Assembly: GCA_934254675.1 (NCBI GenBank)
Contig: CAKQLP010000004.1
Coordinates: 62,001-126,000, forward strand
From: an uncultured Alphaproteobacteria bacterium
Lineage (GTDB): Bacteria; Pseudomonadota; Alphaproteobacteria; RF32; CAG-239
Length of the DNA: 64,000 bases
Direction of reading: 5' to 3'
Shown here: piece after piece, positions 1 through 8,679 of the stretch
Layout: every line of letters starts with the position of its first letter
Numbering within the stretch: position 1 is the first letter of the stretch
The notes under the pieces: generated by a model
Seen by the model: only the letters and a program-made list of their open reading frames with translations
What the model was told of the DNA's origin: nothing
Database searches by the model: none
Made by a program: the position numbers and the translations under genes

Positions 1-3
1 CTC

Positions 4-918
4 CTATCTTTGTTCTAAAATATCTAAAAGTGAGCTTAATTCAGCAGGTGTGTTGTAGTGCAATGTTATACTACCTTTACCTTTTTTTCCAGCATTTATT
101 TTAACTTTAAGTTTTAATTTTGCTTCTAAATCCGCCATAATTTTTTTAATATCTTCATCTATGGTTTTAGGCGTTTTCGGCGCAATTTTTTTAACATCCA
201 ACTCTTTAGAATTAGCAGCTAACGCCTCAGCCTCGCGCACACTTAACCCTTCTTTTATGATTTTTTCTGCCAACTCCAAGGCATTGTCTTTGCCGACTAG
301 GGTTCTGGCATGACCCGCTGACAATTTATTTTCTTTTATCATTTGCTTTATTTCGTCCGGCAAACTCAACAACCGTAAAGTGTTGGCAATATGACTGCGT
401 GATTTACCGATAACTTTGGCAATGACTTCTTGAGTGTATTCATATTCATTCATCAGGCGGCTTAATCCCTCGGCTTCTTCTATTGCCGAGAGATTTTCAC
501 GCTGTAAATTTTCAATCAAGGCTATTTCAAGCGTTTCACTATCCGTCAAATCTTTAATAACAGCGGGCACAGATTCTAAGCCGGCCAATTTAGCGGCACG
601 CCAACGCCGTTCGCCGGCAATAATTTCATATTTTTCGCCTTTTTTGCGCAATAAGAGCGGCTGTAAAACACCTTTTTCTTTTATGGATTGCGCCAATGTT
701 TCTAATGCCTCTTGATTAAATTCCGTTCTTGGCTGAAAACAGCATGGTTCAATATCTTCTATTTTTATTTCATTGGAATTTTCATTTTTAAATACACCGT
801 TTTCAACAAAACTGCTGACATCTGCCGTTTCTTCATCTAAATTAAGATTAATATCTTCGTCTCCCAACAAGGCTTCCAAACCACGTCCTAAGCCAAATTT
901 TTTATTATTTGTATTCAT
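4..918 (-). CDS. parB: Chromosome-partitioning protein ParB (parS-binding CTPase)
   Basis: ParB binds parS and spreads on neighbouring DNA as a CTP-dependent clamp, so that ParA can segregate the origin region. The 304-residue protein starts with the usual GLGRGLEALLG segment. It carries the GERRWRAAKLAG box of the N-terminal CTP-binding domain, then a helix-turn-helix with TQEVIAKVIGKSRSHIANTL, and a C-terminal dimerisation segment. The start has AGGAG seven bases upstream. It lies one base downstream of parA in the same transcript. Three perfect parS sites lie within 6 kb in rsmG, mnmG and mnmE, so enzyme and site occur together. The stop codon is near the window edge but the gene is complete. 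Confidence 0.97.
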   Translation of the reverse strand: MNTNNKKFGLGRGLEALLGDEDINLNLDEETADVSSFVENGVFKNENSNEIKIEDIEPCCFQPRTEFNQEALETLAQSIKEKGVLQPLLLRKKGEKYEIIAGERRWRAAKLAGLESVPAVIKDLTDSETLEIALIENLQRENLSAIEEAEGLSRLMNEYEYTQEVIAKVIGKSRSHIANTLRLLSLPDEIKQMIKENKLSAGHARTLVGKDNALELAEKIIKEGLSVREAEALAANSKELDVKKIAPKTPKTIDEDIKKIMADLEAKLKLKVKINAGKKGKGSITLHYNTPAELSSLLDILEQR

Positions 919-919
919 T

Positions 920-1687
920 TTACAACTCCTTTTCTCTTTTTAAAACTTCCTTGGCCAATTGAATATAGGCTTGTGCTCCGGCACTTTTAAAATCATATAT
1001 CAAAATAGGTTTTCCGTGTGATGGCGCTTCAGCAATACGCACACTGCGCGGGATAACCGTTTGATAAACCTTGTCGCCAAAATATTTTCTAACATCGGCT
1101 TCAATCATCTGACTTAAATTATTTTGTTTGCTGTACATCGTCAAAATAATTCCCTGCAAACTAAGCGAGGGATTAAAATTACGCTTGATAGCGTTAATAT
1201 TTTTCATTAAATCAGCCAAGCCTTCCAAGGCTAAAAACTCACATTGCAATGGCACCATAACCGAATTTGAACTGACTAAGGCGTTAATTGTAATCAAGTT
1301 CAAAGATGGAGGGCAATCAATCAGCACATAGTCATAAATATGAGCCAAATTGCTTAACGCTTTTTTCAAAACAAATTCACGATGTTCAACCTCAACCAAT
1401 TCAATTTCGGCAGCGGCCAAATCCGGTGAAGAAGGAATCATATCAAAACGAGGTAAATCTGTGTGAATTACAGCATCTTTGACATCACATTTGCCAATCA
1501 ACACGTCATATGATGAAAAATGCTCTTTTTGCTTTGGGATTCCCATTGAAGTTGTGGCATTGCCCTGCGGGTCAAAATCTATGACCAAAACCCTCTTTTC
1601 AATTGCCGACAACGCCGTGGCAATATTAATTGTGGTTGTTGTTTTTCCCACGCCGCCTTTACGATTCGCAACAGAAATTATTTTCAT
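920..1687 (-). CDS. parA: Chromosome-partitioning ATPase ParA
   Basis: This is a deviant-Walker ParA/Soj ATPase that binds the nucleoid as an ATP dimer and is released by ParB, pulling the parS region poleward. The 255-residue protein begins MKIISVANRKGGVGKTTTT, with the signature lysine and P-loop at residues 9-16. A Walker A' region (VLIDFDPQGNATTSMG) and the Walker B stretch YVLIDCPPSLN follow. Its start overlaps the end of rsmG by four bases and its stop is one base from parB, so the three genes are translationally coupled. Length and order are typical for chromosomal alphaproteobacterial ParA. Confidence 0.97.
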   Translation of the reverse strand: MKIISVANRKGGVGKTTTTINIATALSAIEKRVLVIDFDPQGNATTSMGIPKQKEHFSSYDVLIGKCDVKDAVIHTDLPRFDMIPSSPDLAAAEIELVEVEHREFVLKKALSNLAHIYDYVLIDCPPSLNLITINALVSSNSVMVPLQCEFLALEGLADLMKNINAIKRNFNPSLSLQGIILTMYSKQNNLSQMIEADVRKYFGDKVYQTVIPRSVRIAEAPSHGKPILIYDFKSAGAQAYIQLAKEVLKREKEL

Positions 1688-2310
1688 TTTATTTTCCTTA
1701 AATCAAAAATTTCATACAAATAACCATCTGCACAATATTTGTTGGCAAAACTTTTGACTTTAAAAGTCCATCTTTTTTTTGCTTCCGTCAATTCCTCATT
1801 TCCGCTTTTGCCTTTCAGCAAAAGAAAGCGAGTATTTTTTGAGCATATCGTTTTTGTAAAGTTAAAAATCTTATCCATTGCAGCAACTGCTCGCGCCGTG
1901 ATATAATCAACATCTTTAAATACAACGTTTTCAGTACGATTATTTACGACTTCGACATTCGTCAGCCCCAAATAACAGCAGACATCTTTTAAATACACTG
2001 TCTTTTTTGTTATGCTTTCAACTAAAACAATCTTCGCTTCCGGAATTTTTTCTTGCAAAGCTATTGCCAACACAATTCCCGGAAAACCAGAACCGCTTCC
2101 GATATCTATAATTAATTTTGCATTATTATCTATATGTTCAAGCAACTGTAAAGAATCCAAAATATGTCGAAAATCCAATTCGTTTTCCGCGTTTTTACTA
2201 ACAAGATTTATCTTCTGATTCCACTCCAAAAGCAGAGCCTTAAAATCTTTTAATTTTTGCAATGTTTCACGTGAAACATTATATTTTAATACTTCTTCAT
2301 CAAAACTCAT
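1684..2310 (-). CDS. rsmG: 16S rRNA (guanine-N7) methyltransferase RsmG (GidB)
   Basis: RsmG methylates N7 of G527 in the 530 loop of 16S rRNA using S-adenosylmethionine. The 208-residue protein shows the SAM-binding motif IDIGSGSGFPG and the conserved N-terminal FRHILDSLQL-type segment. Residues 11-16 (NVSRET) are encoded by a perfect parS site, so the N-terminus doubles as centromere DNA. It overlaps parA by four bases; the PHP gene ends 66 bases upstream. The gidB-parA-parB order is classic for alphaproteobacteria. Confidence 0.95.
   Translation of the reverse strand: MSFDEEVLKYNVSRETLQKLKDFKALLLEWNQKINLVSKNAENELDFRHILDSLQLLEHIDNNAKLIIDIGSGSGFPGIVLAIALQEKIPEAKIVLVESITKKTVYLKDVCCYLGLTNVEVVNNRTENVVFKDVDYITARAVAAMDKIFNFTKTICSKNTRFLLLKGKSGNEELTEAKKRWTFKVKSFANKYCADGYLYEIFDLRKIK
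2263..2278. promoter_or_regulatory. parS site 1 (perfect) inside rsmG
   Basis: The 16-bp palindrome TGTTTCACGTGAAACA matches the ParB-binding consensus exactly. It is read in frame as N-V-S-R-E-T near the RsmG N-terminus. parA and parB are immediately downstream. Confidence 0.95.
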
Positions 2311-2376
2311 TTTTTGCCTCTATCTAAAGACTAATGGGAATTTTATATTTATGCAACAAAATATCTTGGTTATTAA

Positions 2377-3222
2377 CTAAAACTTCAGGCGCTTATGAAT
2401 ATTGTACTCAATTAGTTTTTCTTCCGCCAAATTAAACCCATAACCAAGCTCAACAACATCATGCGCATCATCACTTATCACAAAACTTATCTCACGTTTT
2501 GCGGCTTCGGACAGTATCCAGTCACAAGGATAAAAATCTCCAATTTTACGCAAACCTTTGGTACTTATTTCCATAGGCATATTTTGTTTTTGTAACGCAT
2601 TTAAAATTGATATCTTTTCGCTTTTATAATCGTTCTTAGCGCAAAACTCTTCGCCAATCTTTCGCGCATAATCAAGATGAGCCAAAAATTTAAATACACC
2701 GCTTTCAACTGCCATTTTAATAGTATTGAAATGCCGTCGCAAAAAATCATCTTGCAAACTTTTATCAGGATAGAGCACCGGTAAGTCGGTTATATCAAAT
2801 AAATTTTCGCATTTTTCATCAAACAACATATGATTTCCTGATATCAAATAATCATAATCAATATTTGCTAAAAAATCCTCTAATTCTTCCAGCCAGCCGT
2901 CATAAGTAAAAAAATCGACTTCAAAACCGACATATAATTTAAAATTTTCTTTTTTGGATAGCTTACGAATCTCTTCGCAATGCTTTTGATAATCACTCAA
3001 AATTGACTTAAAATTGTTCTTAAAAATATGATATTTACCGCGTTGATGCCAATATGGCCAAGATAAGCTTTTCCTCATATTTTTATGCACAATCAAATGG
3101 TCGCTAATTCCAAGTTCTTTGAAGCCAATTTTCTTGGCTTTTGTCACCATTTCTTCCAAACTGTTATTACCATCAGAAAAATTTGAGTGTGAATGGTAAG
3201 AAAAATTTTGAACATTTTTCAT
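2377..3222 (-). CDS. PHP-domain phosphoesterase, histidinol-phosphatase-like
   Basis: The 281-residue protein has the PHP-domain pattern of metal ligands: N-terminal SYHSHSNFSDG (HxH), then GISDH, EVDFF, SGNHM, LAHLDYAR and C-terminal ISDDAH. These are the histidines and acidic residues that hold a multi-metal site in HisJ/HisK-type histidinol phosphatases. No other histidine-biosynthesis gene is visible, so the substrate is uncertain and a nucleotide or sugar phosphate is possible. Its start overlaps the mnmG stop by four bases, so it is coupled to mnmG in the mnmE-mnmG-rsmG-parAB cluster, an unusual place for a histidine gene. Confidence 0.75.
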   Translation of the reverse strand: MKNVQNFSYHSHSNFSDGNNSLEEMVTKAKKIGFKELGISDHLIVHKNMRKSLSWPYWHQRGKYHIFKNNFKSILSDYQKHCEEIRKLSKKENFKLYVGFEVDFFTYDGWLEELEDFLANIDYDYLISGNHMLFDEKCENLFDITDLPVLYPDKSLQDDFLRRHFNTIKMAVESGVFKFLAHLDYARKIGEEFCAKNDYKSEKISILNALQKQNMPMEISTKGLRKIGDFYPCDWILSEAAKREISFVISDDAHDVVELGYGFNLAEEKLIEYNIHKRLKF

Positions 3223-5066
3223 TTTTTCAAATAACCCAAAATTGCGGTTACTGCCGCCGGTGTTACACCGCGAATACGAGCGGCCTCACCAATTGTTCTT
3301 GGACGCACCATGCTAAATCTTTGTACCATTTCCGTAGAAAGACCACCGATTTTGCTATAATCGATATCTTCCTTTATTTCCAAATTTTCATCTCGCTTAA
3401 ACACTGCAATGTCCTCATATTCGCGTTTTAAATAACCTGAATATTTCGCATCAATTTCCACCTGCTCAAACACATCATTTTCCAGTTTGTTGGTTTCTGG
3501 AAACAGTCTAGAAATTGTTTCACGTGAAACATCTTGATAACCAAGCAAATCTTTCAACGTTTTTTTACCATTATGTTTTACAGTTATTCCCAGTTTTTCA
3601 ATTTCCGGATATGACACAACTTTATCACAACAAAACTCATTAAATTTTGCTATTTTTTCTTCTTTTATTTTAAATACACTGTATCTATATTCTGAAACAC
3701 AGCCAATATTATAACCCAACTCAGTCAAACGACTATCCGCATTGTCCGCCCGCAACACCAAACGATATTCAGAACGAGAAGTAAACATTCGATATGGTTC
3801 ATCAACGCCCTTGGTTATCAAATCATCAACCATAACTCCAATATATCCTTGACTACGGTCAATTTTTAATTCCTTGTTTTTATTTAGGGCAAACAATGCC
3901 GCATTTACACCGGCAAGCAAACCTTGAGCTGCCGCTTCTTCATATCCGGTTGTTCCATTAATTTGTCCGGCAAAGTATAATCCTCTGGTCTTTTTTACAG
4001 CTAAACAATGGTCAAGTTCTTGCGGGTCAACATAATCATATTCAATGGCATAGGCGTAGCGCAAAATTTCAACATTCTCCAACCCCTTCATTGTGTGAAT
4101 AAATTCATCTTGCACTTCGGCCGGTAAAGAGGTTGAAATACCATTCGGATACACAACATTTGTTTCGTAACCCTCGGGTTCCAAAAATATCTGATGAGAT
4201 GTTCTATCCGCAAAGCGTACCAACTTATCTTCAATACTCGGACAATAACGCGGACCTTTACCGGTTATCAATCCAGAAAACAAAGCGCACTTAGAAAAAT
4301 TATCACGAATAATTTTATGAGTTGTTTCGTTTGTATATGTAACACCGCAATCAATTTGCTTATTTGAAAGATTTTTTGTTAAAAATGAAAATGGAAGCGG
4401 ATTTTCGTCGCCGCTTTGTTTCTCTAAAATATCCCAATTAATCGTATCGCCATTTAAGCGTGAAGGCGTTCCGGTTTTTAAGCGACCAAGTTTTAATCCC
4501 AAAGACTTTAAATACGGTGTTACACCCGTACAAGAAACATCTCCGACACGCCCACCAATACTGGTTTGATGACCGGTAAACATTATACCATTTAAAAATG
4601 TACCAGTTGTTAAAACAACAGCTTTTGCTCTGTATTCCGATTTATCAGACAACAACACCCCGCAAACATGTTTATTTTCATCAAGAAGCAAACCCTCAAC
4701 CGCCCCCTCTTTCAATTCAAGATTTGGAGTATTCCTAAGAGCTTCCAGCATATATTTTTTATAAAGGCTTCTATCTGCTTGAGCGCGAGGTCCTCGCACG
4801 GCCGGCCCCTTAGAAAGATTTAACATTCTAAATTGAATTCCGGCTTTATCAATTACTTGCCCCATCAAACCGTCAAGCGCGTCAATTTCTCTCACCAGAT
4901 GACCTTTTCCCAAACCGCCAATTGCCGGATTGCACGACATCTCACCAATGGTAGAAATTTTGTGCGTTATTAACAAAGTTTTTGCTCCAGTACGGGCAGC
5001 AGCCGCGCAAGCCTCGCATCCAGCATGCCCCCCGCCGACAACAATAACATCAAATATATTATTCAT
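3219..5066 (-). CDS. mnmG: tRNA modification FAD enzyme MnmG (GidA)
   Basis: With MnmE, MnmG installs the (carboxymethyl)aminomethyl group on U34 of tRNAs. The protein begins MNNIFDVIVVGGGHAGCEAC with the FAD-binding GxGxxG region. The conserved CNPAIGGLGKGHLVREIDAL segment and the long C-terminal helical domain follow, giving 615 residues, near the family norm. I chose the ATG at 5064-5066 because GAGGA lies seven bases upstream; a start 12 codons earlier gives an atypical N-terminus. A perfect parS site is embedded at the codons for V-S-R-E-T. It overlaps the PHP gene by four bases, and mnmE is upstream across a 122-bp gap with a 13-bp inverted repeat. Confidence 0.95.
   Translation of the reverse strand: MNNIFDVIVVGGGHAGCEACAAAARTGAKTLLITHKISTIGEMSCNPAIGGLGKGHLVREIDALDGLMGQVIDKAGIQFRMLNLSKGPAVRGPRAQADRSLYKKYMLEALRNTPNLELKEGAVEGLLLDENKHVCGVLLSDKSEYRAKAVVLTTGTFLNGIMFTGHQTSIGGRVGDVSCTGVTPYLKSLGLKLGRLKTGTPSRLNGDTINWDILEKQSGDENPLPFSFLTKNLSNKQIDCGVTYTNETTHKIIRDNFSKCALFSGLITGKGPRYCPSIEDKLVRFADRTSHQIFLEPEGYETNVVYPNGISTSLPAEVQDEFIHTMKGLENVEILRYAYAIEYDYVDPQELDHCLAVKKTRGLYFAGQINGTTGYEEAAAQGLLAGVNAALFALNKNKELKIDRSQGYIGVMVDDLITKGVDEPYRMFTSRSEYRLVLRADNADSRLTELGYNIGCVSEYRYSVFKIKEEKIAKFNEFCCDKVVSYPEIEKLGITVKHNGKKTLKDLLGYQDVSRETISRLFPETNKLENDVFEQVEIDAKYSGYLKREYEDIAVFKRDENLEIKEDIDYSKIGGLSTEMVQRFSMVRPRTIGEAARIRGVTPAAVTAILGYLKK
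3516..3531. promoter_or_regulatory. parS site 2 (perfect) inside mnmG
   Basis: An exact TGTTTCACGTGAAACA palindrome read in frame within D-V-S-R-E-T of MnmG. Position and spacing support a parS cluster with sites at 2263 and 6350. Confidence 0.95.
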
Positions 5067-5123
5067 TTTTTTCCTCATAAATTTTTTTATAATAAAGCAC
5101 AAATATATTATAATTGCAAATTA

Positions 5124-5157
5124 AAATACGCTGTATAAATTTAAATACAGCGTATTT
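5124..5157. repeat. 13-bp perfect inverted repeat between mnmE and mnmG
   Basis: AAATACGCTGTAT (5124-5136) and its exact complement (5145-5157) are separated by 8 bases. It lies in the 122-bp gap between the mnmE stop and the mnmG start. No strong U-run follows on the minus strand, so it is more likely an operator or mRNA-stability hairpin than a terminator. The right arm overlaps a copy of TTTAAATACAG, a motif repeated through this cluster. Confidence 0.6.
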
Positions 5158-5188
5158 ATAAAACAAATCTTTAAATACATTGTTACAT

Positions 5189-6532
5189 TTATTTTCCAAT
5201 GCAAAAGCTACTGAATATTTTATCTAGAATCTCATCAACTTCAACTTGTCCGGTAATTTTTCCAATGGCGCGGCAAGCCAAACGAATATCCTCTGCCGCC
5301 AGCTCAATTTCTTTATGCAAATTAAAACGAGATAGATTTTGCAAACATTCGCCCAATGCCTCTTTATAGCGCTGACGGGTTATAAGTTGAGCAGTGCCCT
5401 TTTCATACATGTCTTGAAATGTTTTATAAATGGCTTCAGTTAAAGCTGAAATATTTTTACTTTCTTTAGCAGATATTAAAGCACAACCTTTTTTAATTAA
5501 ATCGTTTTTTTTGTCTTCAGTAATTTTATCCATTTTGTTAGCAACAAACAAATACGGAACATCTATTTTATTTACATATTCCGAAAATATTTCCGGCGTA
5601 TCCACCGAGGCATCAAACATAAACAAGCAAAAATCAGCTTCGGCTATTTTATCCTTAGCTAATTTAACACCAATTTGCTCTATTTCATCCGTAGTTTCCC
5701 GCAAACCGGCCGTATCTGAAAAAATAACAGGAAAACCTTGGATATCAACATAAGTTTCAATCACATCACGAGTCGTTCCGGCAATATCCGAAACAATAGC
5801 CACATTGCGTTTAACAATAGCGTTTATCAAACTTGATTTTCCGGCGTTGGTAGGTCCGGCAATCACAACCTTAAAGCCATCACGCAACCGTTCTTCTATT
5901 TTATTATCTTGAATATGCTTTTCTATTTCCTCAGATATTTTAAATACACCATTTTCAATTTTAAATACAGTGTCCTCAGGTATATTTTCATCTGGAAAAT
6001 CAATATAAGCTTCAATATATGACAATACCGACACCAAACGCGAGCGCCAATCATTATACAAATTAAACAGATTTCCGCCCATTTGCTGTAAAGCTACTTT
6101 TTGTTGCAAAGAAGTTTCAGCATCAATCAAATCGGCCAAACCATCAGCTTCGGTCAAATCCATTTTACCATTATAAAAAGAGCGACGTGAAAATTCTCCG
6201 GGTTCAGCCAATCGAAAATCAGGCAAAACAGACAAAGCAACGAGAAAACTTTTTATAACCGCCTTTGAGCCATGACAGTTTATTTCAACAGTGTTTTCAC
6301 CGGTAAACGAAGCCGGAGATTTAAAAGCCACCAACAAAGAGTTGTCTAATGTTTCACGTGAAACAGGATTATAAAACTTTGTCAAATACATTTTGCGGCT
6401 GACGATTTTAGAAGCATCTAAATCCGTCATTTGTGAAATAACTTCAAAAGCTTTTGCACCGGAAACTCGAATTACAGCAACTCCGGATTTTCCAAAAACC
6501 GTTGATAAGGCATAAATTGTTTTGTTATCCAT
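5189..6532 (-). CDS. mnmE: tRNA modification GTPase MnmE (TrmE)
   Basis: MnmE is the GTPase partner of MnmG in wobble-uridine modification. The 447-residue protein has the N-terminal tetrahydrofolate-binding domain and a helical domain holding an inserted G domain. The G domain shows P-loop GPTNAGKSS, switch DTAGLRET and NKMD. The protein ends with the hallmark FCIGK (C-x-G-K), whose Cys is needed for modification. A perfect parS site lies near the N-terminus, read as V-S-R-E-T. The ATG at 6530-6532 gives the family-typical N-terminus DNKTIYALSTVFGKSGVAVIR. It is probably the first gene of the operon running to parB. Confidence 0.96.
   Translation of the reverse strand: MDNKTIYALSTVFGKSGVAVIRVSGAKAFEVISQMTDLDASKIVSRKMYLTKFYNPVSRETLDNSLLVAFKSPASFTGENTVEINCHGSKAVIKSFLVALSVLPDFRLAEPGEFSRRSFYNGKMDLTEADGLADLIDAETSLQQKVALQQMGGNLFNLYNDWRSRLVSVLSYIEAYIDFPDENIPEDTVFKIENGVFKISEEIEKHIQDNKIEERLRDGFKVVIAGPTNAGKSSLINAIVKRNVAIVSDIAGTTRDVIETYVDIQGFPVIFSDTAGLRETTDEIEQIGVKLAKDKIAEADFCLFMFDASVDTPEIFSEYVNKIDVPYLFVANKMDKITEDKKNDLIKKGCALISAKESKNISALTEAIYKTFQDMYEKGTAQLITRQRYKEALGECLQNLSRFNLHKEIELAAEDIRLACRAIGKITGQVEVDEILDKIFSSFCIGK
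6350..6365. promoter_or_regulatory. parS site 3 (perfect) inside mnmE
   Basis: An exact TGTTTCACGTGAAACA palindrome, read in frame as part of P-V-S-R-E-T in MnmE. It is the third perfect site within 4.1 kb. Confidence 0.95.
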
Positions 6533-6685
6533 TTTTATCTTTCTTCTGTTATCAAAATTTACACTTCAAAAATAAGGCTGTTTTTTCCACCATAGACAGG
6601 CATTTTGTCATTTTGCGACCATTTTATCATTTTTTATTAAACACATCGCTTAAAACTCATATAACGAAGTCGATTTTTTTAGCAT

Positions 6686-8626
6686 TTAACGACCTCGGTT
6701 CATTCGTTGTAAACAAGCTTGTTGCAAATTAGTTGAATTATTATGCTGAACAACATTTAAGCATTTTTGCAAATCAGCCGCCGGAATATCTTTCAAATTT
6801 TTCAGCGAAGAGAAATCTGTCGGCAAGTTTCCTTTCATTTGACGTTTATGAGCAACACAGGCAACATAAAGTTTCAAGGCCTGTTCTTTAGTCAAGGTGT
6901 CCTTAAAAAATACAGGTTTGTTTTTGTTGCTCGGCTCATTCAGCAACCTTACATATGTTTCATATTCCGCATCATTATTCAGTTGAATTTTATTTTTTGC
7001 CGTATATTTAACTTTGCTGTTTTTTATTGAAAACATATATTCGTTTTCATTATCAGATATTTTTTGATATCCCTCAAATTGTGACCAATATTTTTTTAAC
7101 TCCTTGCTCCAAGCAGCAGGTTTTTCCACTGTTTGCTCAGGTTTTTGAGATGGCTGATACGGATTATCTTCAACTAAGCGGGATAGTTCAACATCGTCAA
7201 TTTTTTGAATAAATCTTGGTTTATGCATATTATCACGCATTATTGCCTTAGCTTCATCAACCAAATTCGGATTTATCTCTCCGGAATTAACCTTACTTTT
7301 ATATTCTGCCATTCTGGTTAATAATTTTTGGGAACAAGGCTCAATAATCCGCCTTCTGACATTGTCATTGATTTTAACTTCATCTTCAGGCTTGATATAT
7401 GATGAAAAATTTTTTTCCTCATATGCTCTTGTCTGAGGATTGTACAATTTAAAACGATAAAACAAAGAACGATTTAATAAAAACTCTTTTCTATCCACGT
7501 CTTCATCTAAAGAAAGCGGTACTTTTTGCATATCTATCAGCATATTCTTTTGAAATTGACCTTTATCATATGATTTTCTATGATATTTTTCAAAGTGATT
7601 AAAAGAGCATTTTATTAAATTTTCAGGATTTTGAACATATTCAAATCTTTTATCTTTTGGAACAGAAGCAACCTCAATCAAAAGTTCCATCGCCTCATTG
7701 TCAAAACTCGAAAAATCAGACGGATTTCCTTTTTTTAGATACTCGTTAACAGCATTAATTATTTGTGAAAGATAGGCACTGCGCTCATCTTCCACTTGCA
7801 AACGATAATAATCTTCAACAGACAATCTCTTTGCTGATTTTTTTAAATTCAGACCAGAAGAAAGCACATTATTTTTAATATGAACAAGTTCATGATTTAA
7901 TGTAAGAAAACGATGTCGCACATTAGATTTTTCTTCCATATAAATTTTATACAGGCTTCTTTTCTTTGGGTCAGGAAAAACTTGTTCAAGCGGACGCCCT
8001 GAATTTCTTTGAACTTCTCTATTAGCAATAATAATGAGCCTTTTTAAGGTGTTATAGTCATCCGGCGTAAAAGAAAAATGATTTCGCACAAACTCTATTT
8101 TTTTGATAGATTGGTAAACCGTCGCCCGACGCAGCTTAAAATTTTTAATTTCATATTTTTGCTTTTCTGCATTATAAACAACGGGATAAACATCATCGTG
8201 TGCTACAATTTTATACCCCAAATTTTGAATCAACCTCGGAACTTCAGTGTTGGGAATAGCATTATCAAAATGGATTGTATTTGGTGCATTTTCAATTGAC
8301 GGCGGTAAAATATTTTTATCAAGTTCATTTAAATATTCAGCAGAACATTTTTGAATATTGCCATGAGCAATTTCTTTTTCAAGAAAATCTGTATTTTGAC
8401 TATCTACTTTAGAAAATATTTCATCTTCCGATGTATGTCCGGTTTGCGAAAAATTAGCGTAATTATTAAACCTATTTTGAAAATCATTATATGTTAAATT
8501 TTCAAAAAAACGGCTGTATATCATTATTTTTCGCTGTTTTTCCGCCAAATTTACAAAATCAAGATTTAAGACAACAACATGATTATCTGAAGTTGTTAGC
8601 AATAACGTTTCTGAATTCATTAACAT
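6686..8626 (-). CDS. Large protein with an HExxH zinc-metalloprotease-like motif
   Basis: I do not recognise the family of this 646-residue protein. Residues 245-249 are HELVH in the context LTLNHELVHIKNN, the HExxH pattern of zincin peptidases, placed in the middle of the protein. No signal peptide or membrane segment is evident. The rest is charged and Asn/Lys-rich, including a segment PSQKPEQTVEKPAAW that looks like a linker. AAGGA lies just before the ATG at 8624-8626; an ATG two codons later is also possible. It stands alone between mnmE and a small Cys-rich gene. The protein at 51337-52431 also has a central HExxH motif. An uncharacterised metallopeptidase is likely, but activity is unproven. 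Confidence 0.55.
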   Translation of the reverse strand: MLMNSETLLLTTSDNHVVVLNLDFVNLAEKQRKIMIYSRFFENLTYNDFQNRFNNYANFSQTGHTSEDEIFSKVDSQNTDFLEKEIAHGNIQKCSAEYLNELDKNILPPSIENAPNTIHFDNAIPNTEVPRLIQNLGYKIVAHDDVYPVVYNAEKQKYEIKNFKLRRATVYQSIKKIEFVRNHFSFTPDDYNTLKRLIIIANREVQRNSGRPLEQVFPDPKKRSLYKIYMEEKSNVRHRFLTLNHELVHIKNNVLSSGLNLKKSAKRLSVEDYYRLQVEDERSAYLSQIINAVNEYLKKGNPSDFSSFDNEAMELLIEVASVPKDKRFEYVQNPENLIKCSFNHFEKYHRKSYDKGQFQKNMLIDMQKVPLSLDEDVDRKEFLLNRSLFYRFKLYNPQTRAYEEKNFSSYIKPEDEVKINDNVRRRIIEPCSQKLLTRMAEYKSKVNSGEINPNLVDEAKAIMRDNMHKPRFIQKIDDVELSRLVEDNPYQPSQKPEQTVEKPAAWSKELKKYWSQFEGYQKISDNENEYMFSIKNSKVKYTAKNKIQLNNDAEYETYVRLLNEPSNKNKPVFFKDTLTKEQALKLYVACVAHKRQMKGNLPTDFSSLKNLKDIPAADLQKCLNVVQHNNSTNLQQACLQRMNRGR

Positions 8627-8679
8627 TTTCCTTATATTTTTTCAGATAATATCATATATTTGACAAAAATTCAACAAAT

